Below are positions 19,755-28,757 of a DNA stretch of 64,000 nt, piece after piece. Numbering within the stretch: position 1 is the stretch's first letter; the number at the start of each line of letters is the position of its first letter. Made by a program: the position numbers and the translations under genes. Below the pieces are notes generated by a model. That model made no database searches. It saw nothing but the letters and a program-made list of their open reading frames with translations, and had not been told where the DNA came from. This DNA comes from Trichomonas vaginalis G3 (Eukaryota > Parabasalia > Trichomonadida > Trichomonadidae), in the NCBI RefSeq assembly GCF_026262505.1, contig NC_067208.1, forward strand, positions 14,207,962 to 14,271,961, in the 5' to 3' direction.

Positions 19755-20612
19755 ATGTATAGACAAATACCTTTAACTGTTGCGTTCAGTAGTGAAAACC
19801 CTGACGTCAAAATAAAGGGGAACAGAGTAACGTTTAAGTTTCCAACAGACTGGATTGTGAACATAAATGAAGAGAAGTACATTGGCATAACATCTATGTA
19901 TATAACACGTGCTTTCAGAAAGGTTGACTTTATACTTCAAGTCGAGATAGAAAATGACGAACAGTCTTTAAGCGCCCAAAACATTCACATATACAAATAC
20001 TTTAAAGACGATACAACATTGCAACAATGTATGATTTCATTTAATGAGATGTTCGAGAAAAAGTTCAACATTGAAGTACAAACTTTACAGCCTTTACGTG
20101 AGTTTCTTGCACAACTGAAAGAAGAAGGTAGTCAGCCACAACTTATAGACTTTCATTATGAATTTAATGAAAATGAAGATGGAACTCATGACTGTCAATT
20201 CATTGTATTCTCACCATTCAATGAAGTCGCTAAAAAGAAAGAAAATCCATTACGTATAAGATTTCAAATCTCCGAACCAAGTGATGATTTTAAGAATGTT
20301 TTCAATTATGATGCAATGCTTCCGAGGAAAAATGAATTTTCAAAGATTGTAACACCTGGCATTTGGGATAGAAAGCAAGCAATACTTTACTCTAATATAG
20401 CCAAAGGCGTTGAAAATGAGTTCATTGGTCATACAAGAACTTCACCACTTCCTAACCCTAAATACTATAAATTAACTGGCTTCAATCGTGAGTTTTGGAT
20501 AGACATGTACTCCACTCATGACCATAAATGTCCAGTGTTCTTGCCTCCAGATGGGAAGGACTGTCTCTACATTGAAGCACAACTCTTAAACTCTACCATC
20601 GCAGTATTGTAA
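19755..20612 (+). CDS. candidate penton/minor capsid protein 1 of Polinton B
   Basis: 285 residues, beta-rich. It opens MYRQIPLTVAFSSENPDVKI after the promoter-like GTTTATTTTTATCCGAATTAA. An early KFPTDWIVNINEEKYIGI segment and a C-terminal PPDGKDCLYIE link it to 35889-36752 (YEYPRHWVEY...; PKDGKDGLIIE) and to the A genes at 45059 and 49728. Polintons encode a penton-type single jelly-roll protein of roughly this size, so I propose that role, but the family is not certain. Reads whole. Confidence 0.5.
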   Translation: MYRQIPLTVAFSSENPDVKIKGNRVTFKFPTDWIVNINEEKYIGITSMYITRAFRKVDFILQVEIENDEQSLSAQNIHIYKYFKDDTTLQQCMISFNEMFEKKFNIEVQTLQPLREFLAQLKEEGSQPQLIDFHYEFNENEDGTHDCQFIVFSPFNEVAKKKENPLRIRFQISEPSDDFKNVFNYDAMLPRKNEFSKIVTPGIWDRKQAILYSNIAKGVENEFIGHTRTSPLPNPKYYKLTGFNREFWIDMYSTHDHKCPVFLPPDGKDCLYIEAQLLNSTIAVL

Positions 20613-20672
20613 AATCTACGCTAGCTTTATTTTTATCACGAATGACCTCATTGCTGACAAAAATAAATGACC

Positions 20673-23646
20673 TCAGAACTTCAACTTACGAATAAAGCTT
20701 GTTTTAGTCGTTATTGAAAAGTTGAACTTTTCAGCAAAGCAAGGTTGACATGACTTACATAAGTCGAATGCAATCTCTTGACCATCATGAAGTGCTTTGT
20801 AAAGTTTCATTAAACTGAACTCAGAGTCTTTGTCATATGTTCCAACAGGTATGTGAATGTTCTTATCTTCATTGTAATAGCATTGTATAGCTTCAGGAAA
20901 CATTTCATTAGCGGTTAAAGCAATAACATCTTGCTTCACGCCTTTCATTCTGCAGTGAAATGCAACTTCATTTAAATCGTTAGTGAGTAAGTCTATGTAG
21001 GTCTTCTTTCCACAAAAATACTTTTATAAGCTAAACTTTGTTTTCCAGGTGTTATTTCTGCAAAGTCGCTATGAAATTGACCAAGGTTCTTTCCTATAAG
21101 TTCGACCGTATCTCTTCTTAAACTCTGCTGCAAGCTTTGGGATGTCTTCATTATATAAGTGCATACTGTCGGTATCCTGGTAAAAGATTTGAAGTCCCAT
21201 GTCCTCTGCAGTACAGAATACTTCATTCATAATACGTTTTGACATAGACAGAATATTAACACCAAGTGGACAGAAGTTAAAGTGTCTGCAAATGCTTTTC
21301 GTTAGCTTGAAAATAGTTTTATCTGAACCATCCAAACCTTCGAACTTCACTATATGGTTGTAATTTCTTATAGCATATCTTATAGCATCTTTGTCATCTA
21401 CTATGGTTATTTTTGACTCAATAGGAGATAGAATAGTTTTGCCATAAATGCTGTTCAGAATGATTTTTATAATTTCTTGTAAGGGGTTTTCTTCTTTCTT
21501 ATACTTTAACCTTAACTCAAACAACTTCTTTACTTCATCTCTTATTCTCATATCTCTGTTTCCATCGTAATAGTATCCTTGCAACACTTCACATTTGACA
21601 CCTTGATATTTTATGAGGTCTTGTAATGTTATATGGTCAACATACATGAGACAGCAAGTGTTTGAACTTCTTGGAACGTTAAGTTCTGGATTTAGTTCAG
21701 GGTCGCAAACTATTAAATGAAAGTGTCTGGGTATACCAATCTCTGTTATCTTAATGAGAACAAAGAAGCCAGACATAAACTTTTCACCAATGGGTTCCTT
21801 TTGGTCGTCATCGAATAAATGTCTCATGAGATACTCTGTGCTTAACATTTTTCCTTCAATACTTTTGGAATACCTTCTAAAGTATAAAGTCTTGCTATAG
21901 CTGAAGGATATAATGAAACAGTGTCGAAGTCAGCAATGAGTTTCTTTTTGCTCTTTTTGTTTCATGTTATCTGACAACATACATCTTCCACCTTGAATGC
22001 ATCTCGAAATAAATTCTCTTGGTTTATTTGAGAGGCATAAAGATTCCATTCGGGAAGTATACTCTGTTCTCAAACAATTTGTAGCATAGAACAAATACTA
22101 ACGTAGTCATAAACGTTTAAATCAAACTCTTTCAATAAGTCATTGCGGAACTTTACAAAACCTTCTCTTAAAATTCTTACATCTTGTTTGCAGTAAGACG
22201 TGCTATATTTTTCTAAGTCGAAGTGGTTCTCATCTATTCTGCAACCTTTGATGGAATCTATGTTCTTCATAAATGTATCTGCATCATGGATAAACTTACA
22301 TGCTTCAGAAATGACACCAGTTCTGTTGCATTTGCTAACAAAACACTGCTGTAGTAGTTATATGGAAATACTCTTTCGGTCCTGTTTGTAAGTTAAACAT
22401 AGCAGGAAATAGTTTAAGCTTCTTATTTTAAACACTGTAAGAGTCTTTTATAATAATTGCCCGTCCTTTATATAAACCAGTTATTTGCATTGTTCGTGAA
22501 CCTTTAATGATGGGAGTTCCTTTCACTTCTGTCATGTGTCTTAAGATGAAGTTTATATCATAGCTGAGGTTATGGAAATATATTAAACTCTTGTCAGGAA
22601 GTCTTTCCAAAAATTCTGTTGCACAGTTTTGACCCCAAATACTTTCACTAACTGAACCATCTTCACTGTCATAACAGATGTTAAAAGCTTTATGAAAGCC
22701 ATCCGTACTACACTCAAAGCTAGCAAAGAAAACGTGCTCAGGTATGAATTTACATTTAGCTTTATTTACTTCTTTTGACTCTGCTTTCTTCTTCAGTTGT
22801 ACACAATACTTGGAGCATATGTTTCTTAAATGGTGGCAAGGTTCTGTTTATATAAGTCAGTAGTATATGTGAAAAGTTCTCCATAAGAAATAGGTTCGAA
22901 ATATTTGCACTCCCACAATGTTTTCATAACATCCCATAGCGGTGTTGTTCTATCCATGCGAACTACATATTTATCTTCTCTCTTTGTATATATTTTCATC
23001 TGTTTTCAATGTTCATTCCACCACACTCTTCAAGATTTCTATATAGTTTCGAATGAAATATGTTGTCATTGGAAGTCTTTCATTTAGCATGTAGTGGTCT
23101 TCAACAAGAAGTAAGTCAATAGTTCTAACAGTTTCGCATTCTTTTGGTATATATCTCTTTATTTCATTATGTCTTGAGTCATTGAAGTAACCAATGGTAA
23201 CATTAAATGCTATACCTGTTGCGTCAGAAATTTCTTGTACTTTACTTTGAGGAAAGTCTCTAACACGAATGACTTCTCTCATGTGGTCAATAGTTTCTTC
23301 ATTTACTCCAGCCTGAATGCAAGCATAAACGAAGCAGTTATCTTCTGTCATAAGTGTTGCAGTTCTTTTGTTCAGTTCATTGAAGATTTGGTAGCGTTCA
23401 AGATTTATAGGTAATGTGCAAAGATACTTCCAGAACTGCCCGCTTCTCTTCTTATAAAACTTCTTTTCACCATTATCTTTCCAAAAGCTTTCTATAAGTG
23501 CTGGGTTTCCTGTTTGCTTAAGAGCTTCCAAAATGGCTTTCTGGTCATTTGTCAGTGTGCTTTCATCTCTATATGGTCTCTTTTTTTGGTTTGCCTTTCT
23601 TTACATCTGACATCGTTAAGCCTTCATATTCTGTTAAATCATACAT
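20673..23646 (-). pseudogene. protein-primed family B DNA polymerase region of Polinton B (broken)
   Basis: About 3 kb of leftward coding sequence with clear PolB landmarks: an exonuclease motif region (YFHNLSYDINFIL near 22560), an Exo III-like YCKQDVRIL (near 22190), the Kx3NSxYG-type SIYGKTILSP (near 21440) and the catalytic QDTDSMHLY (near 21160). It copies the element from protein-primed ends. The N-terminal part (near 23340) has DNCFVYACIQAG and, later, VEDHYMLN, reminiscent of an OTU-type fold. It follows the candidate terminal-protein gene at 23649. The region carries several breaks and is not functional here. Confidence 0.85.
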
Positions 23647-23648
23647 CT

Positions 23649-24575
23649 TTATTTCGTAAGATTCTTTATGTTTGTCAAGAAGAAGTCATAGTGCATTTCA
23701 ACAATACCTGCAGCATTTGCTTCTATCTCTGATATAAAGTTCTCCTTCAAGAGCTGATGTAGTAATGTTCCAATATTATTGAGGTTTAACGTAGAACATT
23801 CATACTTTCCACCAAGTTTATAACATACCATCCATCTCTGTTGGGAGTTTATTTTAATTTTCTCTAAGAGTCTCATGAAAACCTTACCGAAATGTTTGTG
23901 TAAGTAGTCTCTGTTTGGTTCATCTAAAGCTTCGATGTTAAAGTCAATGAGTCTATTGCCTGACTTCACATTCCTCTTCCTATTTTCTTCATCTTTCTTT
24001 AACCATCTCTCACCTTCTTTTGGTTTGTCGTCAATGGAACGAATGACATTATTAGCTTTGCGAACTTGTTCTATAGCACTTTTAAACATCTCTCTTCTCT
24101 GTTGTTTCAGTGTGTCATCTCTCTTTCGTGTTTCACCAACGTTTGCATTTGTTATGTCAAACATTTCTCTTCTTACTTCATGTGGTACAGCTCTTCTTGT
24201 TTCACCAACGTTTGCATTTGTTATGTCAAACATCTCTTGACGAACGTCATGTGAAAGAGCTTTACGAGTATGACCAACGTTTGCATTTGTTATGTCAAAC
24301 ATTTCTCTTCTTACTTCATGAGGTATTGAACGTCTATGATATAAGTCAATAGCAACGTCATTTAAAGGAAATGCTCTTGCATGGACTTCGTCCTCGCCGC
24401 GTTGCGGCTTTATGAACTCATGAATTCTATCATAAGTTATTTCACCATTATAGTCATTGAGGATGTCAGCGAGTGCCTTTTTGTTTGTTGTGTAATGCTT
24501 TGCAACATCTATATTAGCTTCTGTAAGAAGTTGTTTTATTTCCGAGTGTTCTAACTTAGACAACTTCCGATACAT
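23649..24575 (-). CDS. repeat-containing protein directly upstream of PolB, candidate terminal protein
   Basis: 308 residues. Residues about 80-155 hold three tandem copies of a 22-residue unit around REMFDITNANVGETR, followed by a divergent fourth (REMFKSAIEQVRKANNV). The rest is basic and helical, with a C-terminal segment including QQRWMVCYKLGGKYEC. It ends two bases before the polymerase region begins, on the same strand. In protein-primed systems the terminal protein is often encoded next to the polymerase, which makes that role worth considering, but no motif proves it. A GCCGC-GTT-GCGGC mini-hairpin lies inside the coding sequence at 24396-24408. Confidence 0.6.
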   Translation of the reverse strand: MYRKLSKLEHSEIKQLLTEANIDVAKHYTTNKKALADILNDYNGEITYDRIHEFIKPQRGEDEVHARAFPLNDVAIDLYHRRSIPHEVRREMFDITNANVGHTRKALSHDVRQEMFDITNANVGETRRAVPHEVRREMFDITNANVGETRKRDDTLKQQRREMFKSAIEQVRKANNVIRSIDDKPKEGERWLKKDEENRKRNVKSGNRLIDFNIEALDEPNRDYLHKHFGKVFMRLLEKIKINSQQRWMVCYKLGGKYECSTLNLNNIGTLLHQLLKENFISEIEANAAGIVEMHYDFFLTNIKNLTK

Positions 24576-24626
24576 CTTTAGTAGGAAATAAAAAAAATAT
24601 TTTTTGAAAAAATAAACTTAGAAAAA

Positions 24627-24971
24627 TTATTTCTTTCTATATTTGCCATTCCGAACTTCGAAAAGATGTTTTATACCAGCATAGAATTTTTCTCTAGAGC
24701 TTGGTCTTATATTGTTTTCATGACAATATTTTCTATATTCTTCATATAAAGCCTTTTTTTCATACATTTCATAAGGACAATCTAACCAGAATAGTGCATA
24801 TCCAGTTTCGTTATCTAGGTCTCTATATGTTTCTTCTGTTTGTAGAATTTCGCTTTCTTCTATTTGTAGAATTTCGCTTTCTCTATTTAGTTCTATGACT
24901 ATATATTGTGGCTTAAAAAGATGTGGGCAAGAAGGGTCTGGCGCTATGTAAAAAGTTAATTTTTCTGTCAT
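24627..24971 (-). CDS. D5-tail-like winged-helix protein of Polinton B
   Basis: 114 residues from MTEKLTFYIAPDPSCPHLF. The start at 24971 is set by the leader TTTTTTATCCGATAGAAAAG, identical to that of the A gene at 14740. A duplicated SEILQIEESEILQTEE lies in the middle. The C-terminus (YEEYRKYCHENNIRPSSREK...VRNGKYRKK) matches in pattern the C-terminal tail of A's D5-like helicase (YDSYKQYCQEYGY...VQNGVYTKK). It may be a stand-alone DNA-binding module of the D5 type. No ATPase motifs are seen in it. Confidence 0.55.
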   Translation of the reverse strand: MTEKLTFYIAPDPSCPHLFKPQYIVIELNRESEILQIEESEILQTEETYRDLDNETGYALFWLDCPYEMYEKKALYEEYRKYCHENNIRPSSREKFYAGIKHLFEVRNGKYRKK

Positions 24972-25060
24972 CTTTTCTATCGGATAAAAAATATTTTTTG
25001 AAAAAATTAGATTAGATTTTTTTAAGTTATTTTTCAAAATAATTTAATATTTTTATTTTA

Positions 25061-25534
25061 ATGAAACACATGCAAGATTGCAAGTTCTTTTCATACAATG
25101 CTCTCGCTACTGCCATCAAGAATGAGTTCAATGGTGCTTCAAACGTTAATGTTATCTTTAACAAGAAGTTTGTGAAAGAATCTAAGTTCGGTCAGTATGT
25201 CAGACCATTAGCTATCGTCATTGACCGCAAACGTTATACTTCACAAGAGTTAGCAGTAGTTTTGAAACAAAAGAGTTTCTTCGTGAATGTCAAAGATACT
25301 CATTATACTATTATAAAGAACTCCAACATTGACTTCTTCAGTATTGCTATGAATCTTTCCGAACAGAAAGAATATAAGAAGGGTGAAACAAATGTGAAAT
25401 ATTATTCTTCATCTCTGAAAACAATAACGAACAAAGATGTTATACAAAAGTTCTTACCAAAGGTTGAAGAAGCTTCTATTGACATTGACGAAGGAAGTGA
25501 AATGGTTGAAGAAATTGACCCTGACGTCATTTAA
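25061..25534 (+). CDS. candidate single-stranded DNA-binding protein of Polinton B
   Basis: 157 residues (MKHMQDCKFFSYNALATAIK...). Beta/alpha core followed by a strongly acidic tail (SIDIDEGSEMVEEIDPDVI). It has the size, acidic hydrophobic-capped end and replication-gene neighbourhood of the A gene at 14740. The pair diverges in sequence more than the KilA-N genes do. The role in coating displaced strands during protein-primed replication is inferred. Confidence 0.45.
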   Translation: MKHMQDCKFFSYNALATAIKNEFNGASNVNVIFNKKFVKESKFGQYVRPLAIVIDRKRYTSQELAVVLKQKSFFVNVKDTHYTIIKNSNIDFFSIAMNLSEQKEYKKGETNVKYYSSSLKTITNKDVIQKFLPKVEEASIDIDEGSEMVEEIDPDVI

Positions 25535-25552
25535 GCAAAAATATATTTTTGG

Positions 25553-25768
25553 TTAGTCTTCATATCGATATTTTACAACAATTCCCCAATGTATAAACTT
25601 TTCATACGCTTTTTCATAAGCTTTATATACCTTCAGAAATTTTGCATAATCTTTAGAAGCATTTAGATATTGTTTAAATGCTTTATATATCTTCAGAAAT
25701 TTTGCATAATCTTTTACATGTTGTTCGTTCTCTTCTTCTGTCATGAGTTCCGAATATTCTAAATTCAT
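25553..25768 (-). CDS. small repeat protein of Polinton B
   Basis: 71 residues with two copies of a KDYAKFLKIYKAF/KDYAKFLKVYKAY unit separated by 20 residues, forming two similar amphipathic helices. Strongly basic and aromatic. Convergent with the candidate SSB gene 18 bp away. The repeat is visible in DNA as well, so it arose by local duplication. Function unknown. Confidence 0.55.
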   Translation of the reverse strand: MNLEYSELMTEEENEQHVKDYAKFLKIYKAFKQYLNASKDYAKFLKVYKAYEKAYEKFIHWGIVVKYRYED

Positions 25769-25822
25769 GTTCTTTCATATGAGATAAAATTTTATAAAAA
25801 AATAAAATTAGCTTAGATTTTT

Positions 25823-26649
25823 TTATTCTTCCTCTTTGAAGTTATCGAAATATTCTGTTATTTTTTCCTTCAGTAATGTTAAGTCTTCTTTGAATGTAAG
25901 TATTGTGCAACCTTTGATGTCATAGTGTGTTTGAGGAAGAGTATTTTTGACAATTTCCTTTATTTGCTCATTCGGTGTCATTGAAATCGGTAAGTTTTCA
26001 CGATAGAACCAGTTTCTGTCAGATTTGTAAATCTTAGCAAGGTCATAAAAGCTTTTGTTGTTTCTTCTGACTAAATGCAACATAACCATATCTTTATCTT
26101 CTTCTTTCTCCAACTCTTCAGTATATATCATATACTTATAACTCTTTTCCTTTCCTTTTGGTACTGAACGTGGTATTCTTTTCTGTATGCTTTTGTCTTT
26201 GGATTCAATGACTTCATCTTTTGCTTGAAGTTTCTTTTCCATCTCTCCACGTTCTTGTCTATGAATTTCATCTAACATCATGAAAATATAACAAGCATAA
26301 CGAGGTGAAGCCCACATTGCTACGCATTTACTAAAAGTCTATGAACATAATAACCTTTCAAACAAGGTGCCAAATTCTTGCGATTTTCGAATGGAATCTC
26401 TTCCCTCGGTTTTCCGAGGGAAGCAAACATATGAGGAAATTCTTCTAAAAGTTCTTTTGTCTGTTGGTTTTCAAACCAATGATATGCTTGCTTTGTAGAA
26501 CGAAGAGCATTCAAAATACTTTGCATTTGGTACATATCGTCTTTGACCGAACGAATGAGACGGAGTTGTTTGTTAAACTGAACCCACTCGTATTCTTCAT
26601 TTATGGCTTCATGAACGATAGCAGTTGTTGTGTTCTCTGTTGTTGACAT
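25823..26649 (-). pseudogene. KilA-N domain protein of Polinton B (broken)
   Basis: The start at MSTTENTTTAIVHEA (26649) matches the start of the A copy. The centre has the KilA-N DNA-binding signature (GYYVHRLLVNA and MWASPRYACYIF). A coiled coil follows (RQERGEMEKKLQAKDEVIES), then a C-terminal domain with SVPKGKEKSYKYMIYTEE and RNNKSFYDLAKIYKSDR. KilA-N proteins are common in large DNA viruses and phages. The A copy at 39441-40245 is nearly identical in long stretches. A 10-bp-stem hairpin CTTCCCTCGG-TTTT-CCGAGGGAAG at 26400-26423 interrupts the domain order at a place where A carries an unrelated insert. The region is broken. Confidence 0.72.
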
Positions 26650-27512
26650 ATCTGTCCTTACATACAAAATAAAAAAATAAATAAAAATAAAACTAACTTT
26701 ATTTTTCTGTGTTAAAGAAATGTTAAAAATTCAGGGTTACATATGTGAAAAGAAGTCACGAACAAATGAAGGTCATAAGATTCAGCACATAATTCTGAAT
26801 TGAATGGTGTGTCATACATGTCAAGCCGTCAAGAATTGAAGGAGATACGAGGCTATAAAGATTTTGGATATTTTCTGACACACACCCTGAGGGAAAAGTG
26901 ACAAAACACGACGATAGAAAAAAGTGACAAAATTGAGAGAAAGTTGTTTCCCGACCAAAATGCAATCATGTTGAAAAAGTGACATTTGTAAAGTTAGACG
27001 ATAGGATTTCCTGAAAAAGTGCAAGACTTGTTCTGAATCAGGACAAGATTTGTTCTGAAAAAATACAAGACTTGTTCTGAAAAAATACAAGACTTGTTCT
27101 GAAAAAATACAAGACTTGTCTTGAATCAGGACAATTGTTCTCAAATTTGAGAACTTTACAAGAAAAACTGACTAAAAAGTGCAAGACTTGTTCTGAATCA
27201 GGACAAGATTTGTCTTGAAAAAATACAAGACTTGTTCTGAAAAAATACAAGACTTGTTCTGAAAAAATACAAGACTTGTCTTGAATCAGGACAAAACTTT
27301 ACAAAATGTAAACTTTACATAACCGTTTCTATCGTACATGATATTTAGTTGACATTGTAAACTATCTTCATGTAAAGTATGGCGGTTTGAAACCGTCGGG
27401 AACCTTCACTTTTTTGACGAACTTTCCGCAGCAATTTTTAAAATTTGTGAAAACTCAACGGTTTGACACGTGCCATATGTCATTTTACTCAGAATTTTGT
27501 GCTGAATTCAGC
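26650..27512. other. gene-free spacer of Polinton B with tandem repeats
   Basis: 860 bp between the KilA-N gene and the first flanking GATC repeat. It holds AAAAAGTGACA-type repeats (26895-26985), the CAAGACTTGTTCTGA repeat array, a mixed stretch with GGCGGTTTGAAACCGTCGGG (27380-27399, containing CGGTTTGAAACCG, an 5-bp inverted pair) and the palindrome TGCTGAATTCAGCA at its end. Frames crossing it are repeat artefacts. Confidence 0.6.
27017..27293. repeat. 22-bp tandem repeat array in two mirrored-length blocks
   Basis: Unit about CAAGACTTGTTCTGAAAAAA plus TA. Two blocks of about 115 bp (27019-27133 and 27179-27293) have the same internal order: GTGCAAGACTTGTTCTGAAT, then GATTTG, three AAAATA units and a closing TCTTGAATCAGGACA. 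They are separated by 45 bp of unique DNA. CAAGACTTG is itself palindromic. Confidence 0.85.
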
Positions 27513-27575
27513 AAAAATAATGTTTATGTTAGCATGTTAGATCTAACACGTTTTCTAACCTCTTTTCTAACATAA
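27513..27575 (+). repeat. GTTAGATCTAAC repeat, copy 2 (forward)
   Basis: Immediately preceded by TGCTGAATTCAGCA and followed, a few bases on, by the end of the 312-codon gene. Carries two TTTTCTAAC half-sites after the core. Confidence 0.9.
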
Positions 27576-27579
27576 CTAT

Positions 27580-28518
27580 TTACAAGCGTTTTACATGGTA
27601 TATGTTGCGATGGTTCATGACTTTAAACAGTTTTGTAGCTTCTATTTCTTCTTTTAGTACATCGAATGTTTTAACAATGCCGAAGGTTTCTTTATATTTC
27701 TTCTTGACGTCAGATAGAAGGAAATCGTCAGCAGTTGGATAATTTTTGTTCAGAAATGCTAACATGTCCATTTTATCTTCTGCTGGCTTTTCTACTTCTT
27801 TCTTTAAATCTGCATAGTCGTTTCTCATTCTTTCTATCTCTTTGACGGAGTAGTTATATTTCCTCATCGCTGCCTTACATTTTGAACATTGCGGGTTCAT
27901 TTTTGCGTTATACATTGAAATTTGACCTGCTAAAACAACTAAGGCGTCAATTGCTCTCTTCATCTCAAACATAGCGGGTCTTAGTTGTTCGTTCCATACT
28001 TTGCCTCTTCTATCTTTATCTCTTATTTCCCAAACACATTCAGCAACTAATGAAACAAAGTTATCGTAGGTCTTAAATTCTTCAGATTTATATATGTCAG
28101 AAACATTCTTATAAACCATGTCGCAATCTTTGTCCATAACTTTATGGTTGCAATGAAAACCAAGGAATTCATAATTTACTTTACGTATGAACTTCTTTAT
28201 TTCTACTGAGTCAGTTGTTTTGACTTCAATTTCGTCGAATTCAGGAATAGTTAGTTTTTGTTGTTGGATTTCAGGCAATTTGGGTAAATGGTCAATAATG
28301 TCCTGCATTTCATAAAGATACTGTTCATTTGTTTCATCTTTCGCACTACAGTCTAAATTACTTGTTAAAAGTTCTTGCTTTATCTTCTGGATTTTTGTTT
28401 CGAAAGTATATGAAGAAGGAATGAAGCTTTTCATCTCTACTAACATAGATGTTGGATTCATGACTAACGAGTTTGGTGCTGTAGTTTGAATTGTTGTTGT
28501 GCCGATTGTTGAAATCAT
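27580..28518 (-). CDS. 312-residue protein of unknown function, shared with Polinton A
   Basis: Opens MISTIGTTTIQTTAPNSLVM. The middle has Cys/His clusters that could bind zinc (FHCNHKVMDKDC near 145-160; NPQCSKCKAAMRKYNY near 215-230) followed by a coiled coil. The C-terminus (SDVKKKYKETFGIVKTFDVL...IYHVKRL) looks like a winged helix of the kind found at the end of D5-type proteins. The A copy at 41843-42784 differs at only a few percent of residues, although capsid genes of A and B are highly diverged. The leader GTATGTAAAGATATG is shared with the KilA-N genes. The gene is flanked on both sides by inverted GTTAGATCTAAC repeats. I do not recognise a family. A DNA-binding role is an inference. 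Confidence 0.75.
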   Translation of the reverse strand: MISTIGTTTIQTTAPNSLVMNPTSMLVEMKSFIPSSYTFETKIQKIKQELLTSNLDCSAKDETNEQYLYEMQDIIDHLPKLPEIQQQKLTIPEFDEIEVKTTDSVEIKKFIRKVNYEFLGFHCNHKVMDKDCDMVYKNVSDIYKSEEFKTYDNFVSLVAECVWEIRDKDRRGKVWNEQLRPAMFEMKRAIDALVVLAGQISMYNAKMNPQCSKCKAAMRKYNYSVKEIERMRNDYADLKKEVEKPAEDKMDMLAFLNKNYPTADDFLLSDVKKKYKETFGIVKTFDVLKEEIEATKLFKVMNHRNIYHVKRL

Positions 28519-28619
28519 ATCTTTACATACAAGATAAAAATTTTTCTTAGAAAAAAATTAGCGTTATTTTTCTTTCATAAGGAAATGTCAAAAATTCATG
28601 ATTTTCGAGAGTTTTAGAC

Positions 28620-28682
28620 CATGTTAGAAAAGTGGTTAGAAAACGTGTTAGATCTAACATTCTAACATAAACATTATTTTTT
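28620..28682 (-). repeat. GTTAGATCTAAC repeat, copy 3 (reverse)
   Basis: Inverted relative to copy 2, on the promoter side of the 312-codon gene and just past the 3' end of the integrase gene. Reads GTTAGAAAAGTGGTTAGAAA, then the core, then TCTAACATAAACATTATTTT. Confidence 0.9.
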
Positions 28683-28757
28683 GGTGTAAATAAATGGTAC
28701 CATTAATGATATCATGACTGTTCTCATTCATGTCTGATTTACATCTAATGAAAAAGT

